The translations under genes were made by a program, and so were the position numbers. From positions 425-11,091 of the forward strand of contig VBJS01000056.1 of assembly GCA_005880055.1 (NCBI GenBank): DNA of 10,667 nucleotides. The letters run 5' to 3'. Positions 1 to 7,793 of the stretch are shown here, in pieces (the stretch's first letter is position 1; each line of letters begins with the position of its first letter). Under the pieces are notes generated by a model. It did not search any database. It saw only the letters and a list, made by a program, of their open reading frames with translations, and had not been told where the DNA came from. The stretch comes from Chloroflexota bacterium (GTDB lineage Bacteria; Chloroflexota; Dehalococcoidia; SM23-28-2; RBG-16-64-32).

Positions 1-1
1 C

Positions 2-880
2 ACCAACGAACCCGGGCCGAACCCTGGTCCCGGACGGATCATCTTCACACGCTTGGGAAACGGCCTCGTGGACATCTACGCGATGGACGTCAACGGCAAA
101 AACTTGCAACTGTTGACCACCAGCTTCGCCTTCGACACTTGGGGCGCATGGTCGCCCGACACGTTCAAAATCGTGTTCCAGTCCGATCGCATCCCAGATA
201 CGACCTTCACCGCGCGTTTTCAGATCTACGTGATGAATTCGGACGGGAGCAACGTAGGACAACTGACCTTCCCCGACCCCGCCAGGGACAGCACCGGTCA
301 CGTCAAGGACACCACCAGCAACTACCACCCGGCGTGGTCCCCCAACGGCACGAAGATCGCCTTCGGATCGACCCGCGACACCAACCCCGAGATCTTCGTC
401 ATGGATCCCAATGGGTCGAACATCGTCCGGCTCACGAACAACCCCGCCGCGGACGCACAGCCGGCCTGGTCGCCTGACGGGACGAAGATCGCGTTCGTCT
501 CCGATCGGGACGGCAATGCCGAGATCTATGTGATGAATGCCGACGGCTCGCTGCCGGTGAACATCACCCACGACCCAGGATCCGACTTCGCACCGTCCTG
601 GTCGCCCGATGGCACGAAGATCGCCTTCCAATCGGACCGCCAGACCAACTACGCCGTCTGGGTCATGAACGCCGACGGATCGAATCCAGTGCGCCTCACC
701 AATCCCACCACCGATCCCAACCCCGCCGCCGGGGTGCCGAGCTGGTCGCCCGACGGCACGCGGATCGCCTACGAGCAGGCCGGCGACCTCTGGGTGATGA
801 ACGTCGACGGGTCCCGCAAGATCCAGATTACGAGCGGCTTTTGGTCCGACGGCCTGCCGCGGTGGCGGCCGATCCTCTAG
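2..880 (+). CDS. Secreted PD40/TolB-like beta-propeller protein, C-terminal part (5' end outside window)
   Basis: The frame is open to the left edge of the window, so the start codon lies outside. The TTG at 53 falls inside the first propeller strand (IIFTR just upstream, DIYAMDVNG after) and is not a credible start. The visible 292 residues begin with a Pro/Gly-rich linker (TNEPGPNPGPG) and continue with six PD40 repeats. Each has the pattern W-SPDG-TKIAF-(Q/V)SDR-x-EIYVMNADGSN-x-RLT; the Trp-Ser-Pro strands start near 149, 335, 467, 599 and 743, and a closing PRWRPIL ends the protein. Six such repeats match the six-bladed propeller of TolB. Full-length relatives are usually exported and often lipid-anchored. 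The linker at the edge would fit a region after a signal peptide or a preceding domain, but that part is not visible. Proteins of this class bind proteins or glycans; no catalytic residues are evident and the ligand is unknown. The gene converges on the SusC operon, so operon membership is not implied. Confidence 0.9.
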   Translation, partial: TNEPGPNPGPGRIIFTRLGNGLVDIYAMDVNGKNLQLLTTSFAFDTWGAWSPDTFKIVFQSDRIPDTTFTARFQIYVMNSDGSNVGQLTFPDPARDSTGHVKDTTSNYHPAWSPNGTKIAFGSTRDTNPEIFVMDPNGSNIVRLTNNPAADAQPAWSPDGTKIAFVSDRDGNAEIYVMNADGSLPVNITHDPGSDFAPSWSPDGTKIAFQSDRQTNYAVWVMNADGSNPVRLTNPTTDPNPAAGVPSWSPDGTRIAYEQAGDLWVMNVDGSRKIQITSGFWSDGLPRWRPIL

Positions 881-907
881 AAAACAGGCGCGATCTGCCG
901 AAATCCC

Positions 908-2242
908 CTACGGTCGCTTGTCCACCATGAAATTGATTTGCGGCGTCGCAAAGTCGGGCGCGGTGTAGACTGGGGGATAGTTGCGATACACGACGGTCCC
1001 CGAGCCGGGAGTTGCCGGCGCTCCAACAATGCGATAGCGGAAACGGAACCGCGTGAGCGCCGTGTCGGCGCTCGCAACCGTGGTATCCGCCGGCGGCGCG
1101 CAGCGGCGGTTGTTGCCGGTGACGACGTCGCCCGGATCCGCTGGACGGCAGATCAGGGTGTCGACAACCGACAGGATCTCCTGCCACCCGTTGTACTCGA
1201 GCTGCGCCGCGCCGGACACGAGAATGACGGACCCCGCGGTGACGCCCGAGCTCCCGCCCGTTCCCGTTCGGGCAATGGTCGAGTCGGCACGGGTCGCGCC
1301 CGTGGATGAGTGTCGATTGGTCAGGATCGTGATCGAGCCGACCTGCACCGTGACGGTATCGCCGCTCAGCGTGATCCGGCGTGCCGCCTCAGCCACCGAC
1401 GTATCGGTGCGCTGTGACGTGGGCCGGGTCTGGGGCGCCATGCTCGTGGGATCGGAGCGTGCAACGATCACGGCGGTGAGCACCGACCCGGCGACGCGCG
1501 ACCCCGCGATCGCCGGCGTGCCGGGGCTGGCCACAGTGCCGGGGGCGATCATCGTCTGCACGATCGCCGGATCGGTGCTTCCGGGCGCCAGGAGCTGGGC
1601 CCGATAGCTGCCGGTGTCGACGAAGACATACGGCGACATGGTCCCGTAGGCGAGCCCCGCGATCGCTGGTGCTCCCGTCGGCCGTCCGTTCCGCCCGGTG
1701 ATGAAGATGTCGGGAGCGGCCGCGGTATCGGGGATCGCGCGCACCGAGCCTGCCAGCGACGGCGCCAGGTTCAGGAAGCGAATCGCGAACTGCCCCGCGG
1801 GCGGCGTGGGAGGCGCCAGCGTGGTGATCGTGGCGCGCGTGCCGCCGGCGCGGGCGCGCCCGCTGAGGTAGAAGAAATAGGGCTGGTCTTCGGCAAACGT
1901 GTAGGTCGTATCGAGCAGGTACCGTTTCGCGATCGAATCCGCCGTGCTGCTCAGGAAGACCTTGATGTGCCGCGCGCCAGGTTCGAGGTTGATCGGGAAC
2001 GGCTGGGCGGCCCGGAAGTCGGCGTCCATGAAGCTGGCGTTCGTGGTGATATCCACGATCCGGACGTCCAGCTGCATCGTGTCGGAAATGGCGTTGAGCC
2101 AGGTGATGGATGCGTACCGGGGCAGCGGTTCGGTGAAGGTTGCGTCCTTCTTGCAACCGAATGCGACGGCCACCACGCAGCAAGCGAACAAGCGAATACG
2201 AGTCATCGCAACACTCACACGAGAAAGGGTGATCGGATTCAT
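908..2242 (-). CDS. DUF4397-like lipoprotein, last gene of the SusC/SusD operon
   Basis: A 444-aa protein if started at the ATG at 2242. That ATG overlaps the stop of the preceding gene as ATGA, the usual sign of translational coupling. A second in-frame ATG at 2206 would give a more compact lipoprotein signal (MTRIRLFACC..VAFGC, lipid-bearing Cys at residue 18 of that form). The frame stays open further upstream to 2437, but that stretch only overlaps the previous gene. After the lipobox, two successive beta-rich segments (YASITWLNA...LDVRIVD, then FAIRFLNLAPSLAGSVRAIP) resemble tandem DUF4397 domains, a family of extracytoplasmic lipoproteins of unknown function common in Bacteroidota and relatives. 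The C-terminal ~200 residues are rich in Ser, Thr and Ala and I do not recognise them. They contain two Cys (VDTLICRPADP and NNRRCAPPA) that could pair. The role is unknown; position suggests an accessory outer-membrane component of the SusCD-type unit. Confidence 0.8.
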   Translation of the reverse strand: MNPITLSRVSVAMTRIRLFACCVVAVAFGCKKDATFTEPLPRYASITWLNAISDTMQLDVRIVDITTNASFMDADFRAAQPFPINLEPGARHIKVFLSSTADSIAKRYLLDTTYTFAEDQPYFFYLSGRARAGGTRATITTLAPPTPPAGQFAIRFLNLAPSLAGSVRAIPDTAAAPDIFITGRNGRPTGAPAIAGLAYGTMSPYVFVDTGSYRAQLLAPGSTDPAIVQTMIAPGTVASPGTPAIAGSRVAGSVLTAVIVARSDPTSMAPQTRPTSQRTDTSVAEAARRITLSGDTVTVQVGSITILTNRHSSTGATRADSTIARTGTGGSSGVTAGSVILVSGAAQLEYNGWQEILSVVDTLICRPADPGDVVTGNNRRCAPPADTTVASADTALTRFRFRYRIVGAPATPGSGTVVYRNYPPVYTAPDFATPQINFMVDKRP

Positions 2243-2706
2243 TGGCCGTTGGGATCCGGTGGAATCCCGCCGGTATTGCCACTCCCGCCGAACCCCAGCA
2301 GGTTGCGCGAGGCAATGATCGCGACGATGCCGGCGCCCACCGCCGTCGCGAGCAGCGCCGTCTTGGAGCGCGAGAACTGCTTTTGGTACGTCGTCATGAC
2401 ATAGGTACGAGGCAGCGAAACGGTCTCTCCCGTCCATTTGCTGCGGGTGCCGCGAATATCCACGACATCCGAGACGGCGAGCACCAAATCGTCGGGGTTG
2501 GCCTGCACCAGCGCCCCTTCGATCCGCATGGCGTAGGGACCCACCTGACGGACCGACTGCATACGTCCCTCGTCACTGAGCACGAGGGACAGGTTCGTAC
2601 CCGGCGCGGGCTGCAGTGTGGCGATCGGGGTGTACGTGTAACAGCCCGCGAGAACGGGCAGGAATCCGATCGTCACCGCGAGCCGGCAGAGCGCAACCGG
2701 ACGCAT
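2239..2706 (-). CDS. 155-aa lipoprotein with C-terminal membrane helix
   Basis: The ATG at 2706 follows the SusD stop by 2 bp and the TGA overlaps the next start (ATGA), so it is embedded in the operon. The signal peptide ends in a textbook lipobox, LPVLAGC, with the acylated Cys at residue 22. The middle (about 35-100) is an alternating, probably beta-strand domain (LSLVLSDEG..MRIEGALVQANPDDLVLAVSDV) that looks like a small barrel or SH3-like fold. A hydrophobic helix follows at about 116-137 (TALLATAVGAGIVAIIAS), then a Gly/Pro-rich tail (GFGGSGNTGGIPPDPNGQ). Having both a lipid anchor and a C-terminal transmembrane-like helix is unusual. I cannot assign a family; function is unknown and only its operon context (SusC, SusD, DUF4397-like) is informative. 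Confidence 0.8.
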   Translation of the reverse strand: MRPVALCRLAVTIGFLPVLAGCYTYTPIATLQPAPGTNLSLVLSDEGRMQSVRQVGPYAMRIEGALVQANPDDLVLAVSDVVDIRGTRSKWTGETVSLPRTYVMTTYQKQFSRSKTALLATAVGAGIVAIIASRNLLGFGGSGNTGGIPPDPNGQ

Positions 2707-2708
2707 GC

Positions 2709-3560
2709 TCAGTACGCGCCGCCCGCGAACAGGCCGTAATTGCCCCGCGGTGCGCCTCCCGTATTTCCGACCCCACCCGACGGATAGAACGCCTCCCGCC
2801 GCGTGTCCATTTCCTCATACGGCACCGGCCAGTAGAGCGCCGTGCCCTCCGGCAGATCACCCCAGCCGCGGCCGGCGAAATACCACATCCCGTATCCGGT
2901 GTACATGGTTTCCATGCGGTATTCCCACTTCAGCGCATCCCACAGCGTCCCGCACTTCGAGCCCTTGTACGGTCCCGCAATCGCGGCCGCGTCGGGCACG
3001 CGCGGCACACACACACCGGCGCCGGGAATCTGCGACGTCGTGTCGGTCATCGCAGAGACTGATGGCAGAACACCGTTGGTGACCCGCGAGCTGTCGATCC
3101 GTGCAGTCGCCGCCGCCCAGTTGCCCTGGCGGAGATACCCCTCGGCCGCGAGCAGCCGGATCTCGGCGCGGGTCATGACCGGATAGTTGCCGATCCGGCC
3201 GGCCACGAAGAACGCCCGCGACCGGTAGAAATCGTACATCGAGATTTGCAGCGGTTGCCCTGGCTGATCCTCGCCGGCTTGCCGGGCCCTCACGTACGGG
3301 AAGCCGGCAAACGTGCGGTAGCCCGTCCGCAGCGTATCCGCGATCTGCGCGCTGCGCGCTGCGCCTTGCGGAAACCGGCGATCAGCGCTGACCACGAGGA
3401 ACGGAGCGCGGTTGGCGGCGGTTGTGGCGAGCCACAAATCGTACCCGCCCGATCCATCCGCCATCCCCATCCAGAACTGGGACATCTGATGCCAATTCGC
3501 CGGGCCCGTCGCGTAGGCCTGGACTGGCCAGATGACGTCCCAGCCCGCGGTGGGATTCAT
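2709..3560 (-). CDS. SusD/RagB-like lipoprotein, C-terminal half (separated by a frameshift)
   Basis: This frame encodes 283 residues from an ATG at 3560, but homologous coding begins further upstream, at about 3665, where the reading frame of the N-terminal half should continue (FRASVGRTPAERAAADW and onward). The C-terminal SusD hallmarks are clear. A helical repeat, TRAEIRLLAAEGYLRQGNW (about residues 130-148 of this frame), matches the conserved R-AEAYLR-GN segment. After it come LKWEYRMETMYTG and the terminal signature RGWGDLPEGTALYWPVPYEEMD, where SusD proteins carry R-W-G-LP-GT...PVP-xE. Two Cys (184 and 203 of this frame) bracket a loop and could be disulfide-bonded. The ATG at 3560 forms an ATGA with the stop of the upstream half. 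This looks like coupled genes, but I judge it a chance result of the frameshift because 35 homologous codons upstream would be left untranslated. Confidence 0.85.
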   Translation of the reverse strand: MNPTAGWDVIWPVQAYATGPANWHQMSQFWMGMADGSGGYDLWLATTAANRAPFLVVSADRRFPQGAARSAQIADTLRTGYRTFAGFPYVRARQAGEDQPGQPLQISMYDFYRSRAFFVAGRIGNYPVMTRAEIRLLAAEGYLRQGNWAAATARIDSSRVTNGVLPSVSAMTDTTSQIPGAGVCVPRVPDAAAIAGPYKGSKCGTLWDALKWEYRMETMYTGYGMWYFAGRGWGDLPEGTALYWPVPYEEMDTRREAFYPSGGVGNTGGAPRGNYGLFAGGAY

Positions 3561-4372
3561 CGCGATGTTGAAGTCGGCGGTGATCCCGGCGTTCGCGTCC
3601 GCGATGATCGACGCCCAGTCCGCCGCGGCTCGCTCAGCCGGCGTGCGACCGACACTGGCACGGAACGGGCCTTGTAGGAGCGGACGAACCGGAAAAACCC
3701 CGTCGTGTCGAGCGCCTGGCCGTTGATCCAGGTATTCGGCAACGGAAACCCGGTGGGAGCGGCGCGCGCGATCGTGATGGCGGAATCGAGCTCCGTCAGT
3801 GCGGCTGCCATTACCGCCGTGTAGGGCGACAGCGGCACGATGGCCTGCGCGTCGTCCGTCTCGCTCACGATCGATGCAGAGTCATACGTGAGCGCGAGGT
3901 TCCCAAATGCCACGCCCTGAACGAAGCGCGCGAAGGCGCGGGCGCGGGCATCCTGCTGCGGCGAGCCCAGAGTGAGGACGTTGAGCCGGGCGATGCCGAT
4001 GACGGCCATCCGGGCGGCGCGATGCAACACGACGAAATCGCGGTAGTCGCCGGTGCTGCCGGTGCTGTTGCGCGTGTTCTCGATCGGCGTGCGCGGGATC
4101 GCCCCGCGCGGGCCCATCGCGAAGTTGGCGAGCGCCGAGGTGTTCTCCATCCCCATGACCTGCATCGCCGTCTGCAGGTCGTCGTTCGATCCCCCCAGCG
4201 TCGCGTTCTGCACCTGTGCGTACGTCGATGCGATGAACGCCTCCACGTCAGCCGGCTTGTTCAGTGCGCGGTCACGATCCGGATCGGTCAAATCCTGCAC
4301 GACCAGCGTATCCTTGCAGGCCATGAACGCGAGCGCCAGGATGCCGGCGGCGATAAAACGAAGCTTGGACAT
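3557..4372 (-). CDS. SusD/RagB-like lipoprotein, N-terminal half (runs out of frame after about residue 236)
   Basis: The start is the ATG at 4372, which has a near-perfect ribosome-binding site (GGAGGAG, six bases upstream); an in-frame GTG at 4387 lies upstream of that site and is rejected. The signal peptide MSKLRFIAAGILALAFMAC ends in a lipobox with Cys19, so the product is a surface or outer-membrane lipoprotein. The helical SusD N-terminal features follow: ADVEAFIASTYAQVQNA, a tetratricopeptide-like helix pair with ARAFARFVQGVAFGNLALTYD (about 145-164), and the TWINGQALDTTGFF region before a helix with FVRSYKAR. After R236 the frame degenerates into a Ser/Arg/Pro-rich run of 35 residues ending at 3557, typical of reading GC-rich DNA out of frame. 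In the intact state SusD partners the SusC-like barrel encoded just upstream and captures its ligand at the cell surface. Confidence 0.87.
   Translation of the reverse strand: MSKLRFIAAGILALAFMACKDTLVVQDLTDPDRDRALNKPADVEAFIASTYAQVQNATLGGSNDDLQTAMQVMGMENTSALANFAMGPRGAIPRTPIENTRNSTGSTGDYRDFVVLHRAARMAVIGIARLNVLTLGSPQQDARARAFARFVQGVAFGNLALTYDSASIVSETDDAQAIVPLSPYTAVMAAALTELDSAITIARAAPTGFPLPNTWINGQALDTTGFFRFVRSYKARSVPVSVARRLSEPRRTGRRSSRTRTPGSPPTSTSR
3659..3670 (-). other. Frameshift joining the two halves of the SusD-like gene
   Basis: On the minus strand the codons read GCC CGT TCC GTG and the protein leaves a conserved frame here. Inserting one base after CGT, for example making CGT TTC CGT, restores A-R-F-R-A-S-V-G-R-T and then 35 plausible residues that run directly into the C-terminal half. 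The restored gene spans 4372 to 2709, and with one added base it is 555 codons (554 aa), a normal SusD length. The lost base could be one T of a TTT run, which is the type of error long reads make; a real mutation is also possible. No slippery heptamer is present. Confidence 0.8.
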
Positions 4373-4389
4373 CGTTGACTCCTCCACAG

Positions 4390-4443
4390 AAAAAGGGGCA
4401 CGCCCGCCCTCCTCCCCGCCGGGTCAACCCGGCGTGGAGGGGG
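4390..4443 (-). promoter_or_regulatory. Strong intercistronic hairpin followed by a T tract, between the SusC and SusD genes
   Basis: A stem of seven G:C pairs (4417-4423 with 4428-4434, loop TCAA on the plus strand) is extended, after one mismatch, by eight more pairs (4408-4415 with 4436-4443, one of them G-T). In the transcribed direction it follows the SusC stop by about 11 bases. It is followed by another GC-rich stretch and five T's (4394-4390), and then the SusD ribosome-binding site. The T tract is about 14 bases from the main stem, too far for a classical strong terminator. A partial terminator or an RNA-processing and stability element that sets the SusC:SusD ratio is therefore more likely than a full stop. 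Confidence 0.6.
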
Positions 4444-4454
4444 GGAGCCGCTTG

Positions 4455-7400
4455 TTAGAACGTCGAGCTCAATCCGATCGTGAAGGTGCGGAGGTTCGGG
4501 AACGTAAACGCGTCCACGGCATTGATGGCCGCCGAACCTGCGCCGTTCAGCTGTGTGCCGCCCGACAGCCCGACCTCAGGATCGAAGCCGCGGTAGCCCG
4601 TGAGGGTGAACAGGTTGCGGCCCACGACGCTGATCTCCCAATCGCCCGTATGGCTGATCGGGCCGATGTGGTACGAGAACAGCAGCTCGCGCAGCTTCGC
4701 GTAGCTGGCGTCCTCGACCGTGTAGCTGTTGGGTGCGAGCTGATCGTAGAAGCCGCCGAGCCCCGTGAAGCCGTCGGCCGGCGATGTCCGCCAGTAGTAC
4801 CCGATCGGCTTGGCGGTCTGCACCGACTTCCCGACCTGATCGACGTCATGCGACAGGAAGTCCAGGTGCGCCCAGTGGAAGCCCTGGTCCCAGACTTTTT
4901 GTCCTACCGAGGCATCGATGAGCGCGTAGAAGCTGAACTTCCTGTACCGCACGTCCTGCGTGACGGCGAAGCGGAAATCCGGCAGCGCGTTCCCGAGCGC
5001 GACGTTCTGCGCTGCACCCTTGTTGTTCCGCAGCAGGATCGGCATGCCCCAGTTCATGGTGACGCCCCACGGACCACCCGTAAGCTGTGTCTCCCACAGG
5101 TTGTCGCTGATGCCCATACCGGGGTTGTTGCCGCGGCCGACCCATACCAGGAAGCCTTCGTCGTTCCGCTGGAAGGAGCTGGTGGCACCGCCGCAATCGC
5201 CGGAGAACGGTGCGGGCAGCTCGGCGCAGCTCGTGAGGAAGCGGTGGCCGTAGAACGTGCCGAGCCGCTCCCCCACGATCGCCTGGAAGATCGAGCCCGT
5301 GCCCTGGAGGTCGGCGCCGAAGAAGAACGGCGGCACGTCGAGCTGCGTGACAACGGAGCGGTTGCGGTCGTAGATCACGCGCGTGGACCACTGCAAGTCG
5401 CGCCGCTGTAACAACGGGATGTTCAGCGACATCTCCAGCGTCTTGTTCGTCAGCGTGCCGGCGTTCAGCCACTGGCGCTGAAAGCCCGTCGACGCCGACA
5501 CCGGCACCGGCAGGATCTGGCGCTCGATCTTCGCGTGCGCGTAGGTCACGTTGAACGCGTACCGATTCCACAGCTCGAGGTCCCCGCCGACCTCGATCTC
5601 TCTGTGCAGCTCGGGCTTGAGGTTGCGGTTGCCGAGCGTGGTGAGCGTAAGGATACCGCCCGTGCCCACGATGAACGTCTCGTACTGGGCGTCGAACCGG
5701 GGCGAGCCGCCCGCGGTGCCGTACGAGCCGTGCAGCTTCAGCTCCGTGACCTGCGGGATCGACCACCAGGGCTCCTGCGCGACACGCCACGCCGCCGAGG
5801 CGCGGCCGAACGTCGCCCAGCGGCTCGCGGGCCCGAACAGGGAGCTGCCATCGCGCCGCACCAGCGCGTCGAAGATGTAGCGGCCCTTGTACTCGAAGTT
5901 CACGCCGCCGAGCAACCCGATCTCGCGGATGCGTTGCTGGTCGGATGTCGTGGCGCGCGTGGGCTGCGCGGTGTTGTCGAGCGCCGTCACGCCCTGGACC
6001 GACAGCTGACTGCCGGTTGCGCGCTGGGTGTTAAAATCACGCTGCTCGAACAGGTAGCGGAGCGTGTAGCGCGACTTGAAATCCGGCCCGAAGTCGCGCT
6101 TCAGGGTCGCGTTGACGCTGCCGTTCAGCGCTTCGCGTCCGGTCGCCGAGCGGTCGATCGAGCCGAGGTTGGCGCTGCTGGCCGTCGTCGTCCGGAAGCC
6201 CTTGTCATTGATCTGCGCGGCCGTGGAGCGCCGCAAGTCGTAGCTGAAGTTCGCGTCGATGGTGAACCAGCTCACGGGATTGTAGGACGCGGTGACGCCG
6301 CCGATGAAGCGGTTGGTCAGATCCTCGCGGAATCTCTGTTGCAGCGTCGAGAGCGGATTCTGGTTCTGCGATCCGCCGCCTTGCAGATTGGGCCGGATGT
6401 AGAGACGGCCCAGCGTATCGCTCTGCAGAATGTTCACGATGGCCGGAACGCGCGTCAGCCGGAAGAACGCGTTGCCGCCTTCCTCCTGATTGAGGCCGTC
6501 CGCCGTGCTCCGCGAATACGAAGTGCGGAATGCGAAATTCCAGTCCGTCCCGATCCCTTGATCGACGTTGATGCGGAAGGAATTGCGCGTGAAGCCATTG
6601 AGGAAGCGAATCGCGCCTTCCTCGCGCCGGTTGGACGCGCTGGCGAAGAAGCGGGTCGAGCTGCCGAACCTCCCGCTCATGTCGACGCTGTTCTCCATGA
6701 ACGGCTTGGGGGTGACGAGCTGATTGACCGCATTGTACGACGTGCCCGGCCACGGCTGTACCTGGAACCGCTGCCGCAACGGCTGGCCGGAGATCGTCGA
6801 GCCGGGGTCAATCGGGAAGCCCTTGGGATTGAGTGCGAAATCGCCCGAGAAGTTATTGACGCGAGCCTGCTCGGCGGCGTAGTCAAACGTCCGCGCGCAG
6901 AACGGGAGGCCGGTCACCGCTTCGCAAAACTGGGTGCCGCTCGCATCGGTCGCGAGCGCATGGAAGCGCGCCAGCCCGAAGTCCCGCTCGATGTTGCTCT
7001 CGCCCGCCTCGCTGCGAACCCCGAATTTTACACCCTCGAGGCTGCGGCGCGCGGATTTGGTCGTGATGTTGATGACGCCGTTCCCGGCGCGCGCGCCGTA
7101 CAGCGAGGCGCCCGCGGCGCCCTTCACGACCTCCACGTTCTCGATGTCACTCGGATTCAAGTCGGACAGGTTGCCGTTGATGATCACGCCATCGACGATA
7201 TACAGCGGGTCCTGGCCCCGGCCCGACGCGTTGATCGACGTGGGACCACGCAGCAACACCGCCGGCTGCGCGCCGGGACGGCCGCTCGCCGACACGATGT
7301 TGGCGCCGGGCACTTTTCCCTGCAGCTGCGTCAGCGGGTTCGACGCCGGGACCGGCAGCTGTGACGCGTCGACGCGCGACACCGAGAACGGCACCTTCAC

Positions 7401-7793
7401 CGCTTCGGTCGCTTCCTGGGTGCCGGTGACGACGATCGCCTCGAGGAGGTTGACGTCGTACCCGAGCGCCAAGTCGACCGCCTGCTCGCCCGGCGTCAAC
7501 GTAATCGCCTTGCTGTTCGGCTTGAACCCGATCGCGCGGACGCGCACCACGACCGGTTGGCCGCGCACGCGCGCGCCCGGAACCGTCAGTGTGTAGACGC
7601 CGGTCGCATTGGTGACCACGCCGATCCGCAGCTCCTCGACGACGACGTTGGCGCCGGCGATCGGCTCACCACGATCGGAACTGATCGTGCCACGAACCAC
7701 GGCATCTTGCGCCCGAGCCATCCTCGCGCCGGCCACTAACAGCGCCAGCGCCGCGACTCCAGCGAAGAGCAAGCCACGACGATTGTGGGGCAT
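4455..7793 (-). CDS. SusC/RagA-type TonB-dependent outer-membrane receptor
   Basis: A 1112-aa protein started at the ATG at 7793, chosen because it has a ribosome-binding site (GAGAGGA, seven bases upstream) and leads directly into a signal peptide (MPHNRRGLLFAGVAALALLVAGARMARAQ). The frame is open 40 codons further upstream, but that would bury the signal. Domains in order: carboxypeptidase-regulatory-like beta-sandwich (about 30-112), a TonB-box-like LLEAIVVTG (116-124), plug (about 133-246) with the SusC signatures DPLYIVDGV (195-203) and VVKGAAGASLYGARAGNGVI (222-241), and then a long beta-barrel ending LSSTF, whose terminal Phe is the usual outer-membrane assembly signal. Members of this family form SusC2D2 complexes and take up glycans, peptides or other large nutrients with TonB-ExbBD energy. 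Two Cys pairs (C290/C299 and C856/C867) sit in predicted loops. It is the first gene of the operon with SusD; the substrate cannot be told from the sequence. Confidence 0.95.
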   Translation of the reverse strand: MPHNRRGLLFAGVAALALLVAGARMARAQDAVVRGTISSDRGEPIAGANVVVEELRIGVVTNATGVYTLTVPGARVRGQPVVVRVRAIGFKPNSKAITLTPGEQAVDLALGYDVNLLEAIVVTGTQEATEAVKVPFSVSRVDASQLPVPASNPLTQLQGKVPGANIVSASGRPGAQPAVLLRGPTSINASGRGQDPLYIVDGVIINGNLSDLNPSDIENVEVVKGAAGASLYGARAGNGVINITTKSARRSLEGVKFGVRSEAGESNIERDFGLARFHALATDASGTQFCEAVTGLPFCARTFDYAAEQARVNNFSGDFALNPKGFPIDPGSTISGQPLRQRFQVQPWPGTSYNAVNQLVTPKPFMENSVDMSGRFGSSTRFFASASNRREEGAIRFLNGFTRNSFRINVDQGIGTDWNFAFRTSYSRSTADGLNQEEGGNAFFRLTRVPAIVNILQSDTLGRLYIRPNLQGGGSQNQNPLSTLQQRFREDLTNRFIGGVTASYNPVSWFTIDANFSYDLRRSTAAQINDKGFRTTTASSANLGSIDRSATGREALNGSVNATLKRDFGPDFKSRYTLRYLFEQRDFNTQRATGSQLSVQGVTALDNTAQPTRATTSDQQRIREIGLLGGVNFEYKGRYIFDALVRRDGSSLFGPASRWATFGRASAAWRVAQEPWWSIPQVTELKLHGSYGTAGGSPRFDAQYETFIVGTGGILTLTTLGNRNLKPELHREIEVGGDLELWNRYAFNVTYAHAKIERQILPVPVSASTGFQRQWLNAGTLTNKTLEMSLNIPLLQRRDLQWSTRVIYDRNRSVVTQLDVPPFFFGADLQGTGSIFQAIVGERLGTFYGHRFLTSCAELPAPFSGDCGGATSSFQRNDEGFLVWVGRGNNPGMGISDNLWETQLTGGPWGVTMNWGMPILLRNNKGAAQNVALGNALPDFRFAVTQDVRYRKFSFYALIDASVGQKVWDQGFHWAHLDFLSHDVDQVGKSVQTAKPIGYYWRTSPADGFTGLGGFYDQLAPNSYTVEDASYAKLRELLFSYHIGPISHTGDWEISVVGRNLFTLTGYRGFDPEVGLSGGTQLNGAGSAAINAVDAFTFPNLRTFTIGLSSTF

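Noticed and set aside
149..880. The repeated W-SPDG-TKIAF segments as a DNA repeat array or CRISPR.
   Set aside because: The repeats are protein-level propeller blades within one open frame, with divergent codons and no identical spacers.
881..907. A bidirectional terminator between the convergent propeller and DUF4397-like genes.
   Set aside because: The 27-bp gap has no stable inverted repeat and no T tract on either strand.
2243..2437. A 65-codon N-terminal extension of the DUF4397-like gene.
   Set aside because: It lies wholly inside the preceding lipoprotein gene, would bury the lipoprotein signal, and its composition is out-of-frame-like; the ATGA start is better supported.
3557..3560. 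ATGA overlap as evidence of two genuine coupled SusD genes.
   Set aside because: Conserved SusD sequence continues without a break across the region in a shifted frame, so the overlap is a by-product of the frameshift.
3659..3670. Programmed -1 ribosomal frameshifting in the SusD-like gene.
   Set aside because: There is no X-XXY-YYZ slippery heptamer, and such frameshifting is not known for this family; a lost base is simpler.
5535..7364. A 609-codon plus-strand open frame opposite the SusC gene.
   Set aside because: Composition (Arg/Ala/Glu-rich, no motif, no ribosome-binding site) is that of a reverse-strand shadow of the receptor gene. The same reasoning removes the 452-codon frame at 4053-5411.
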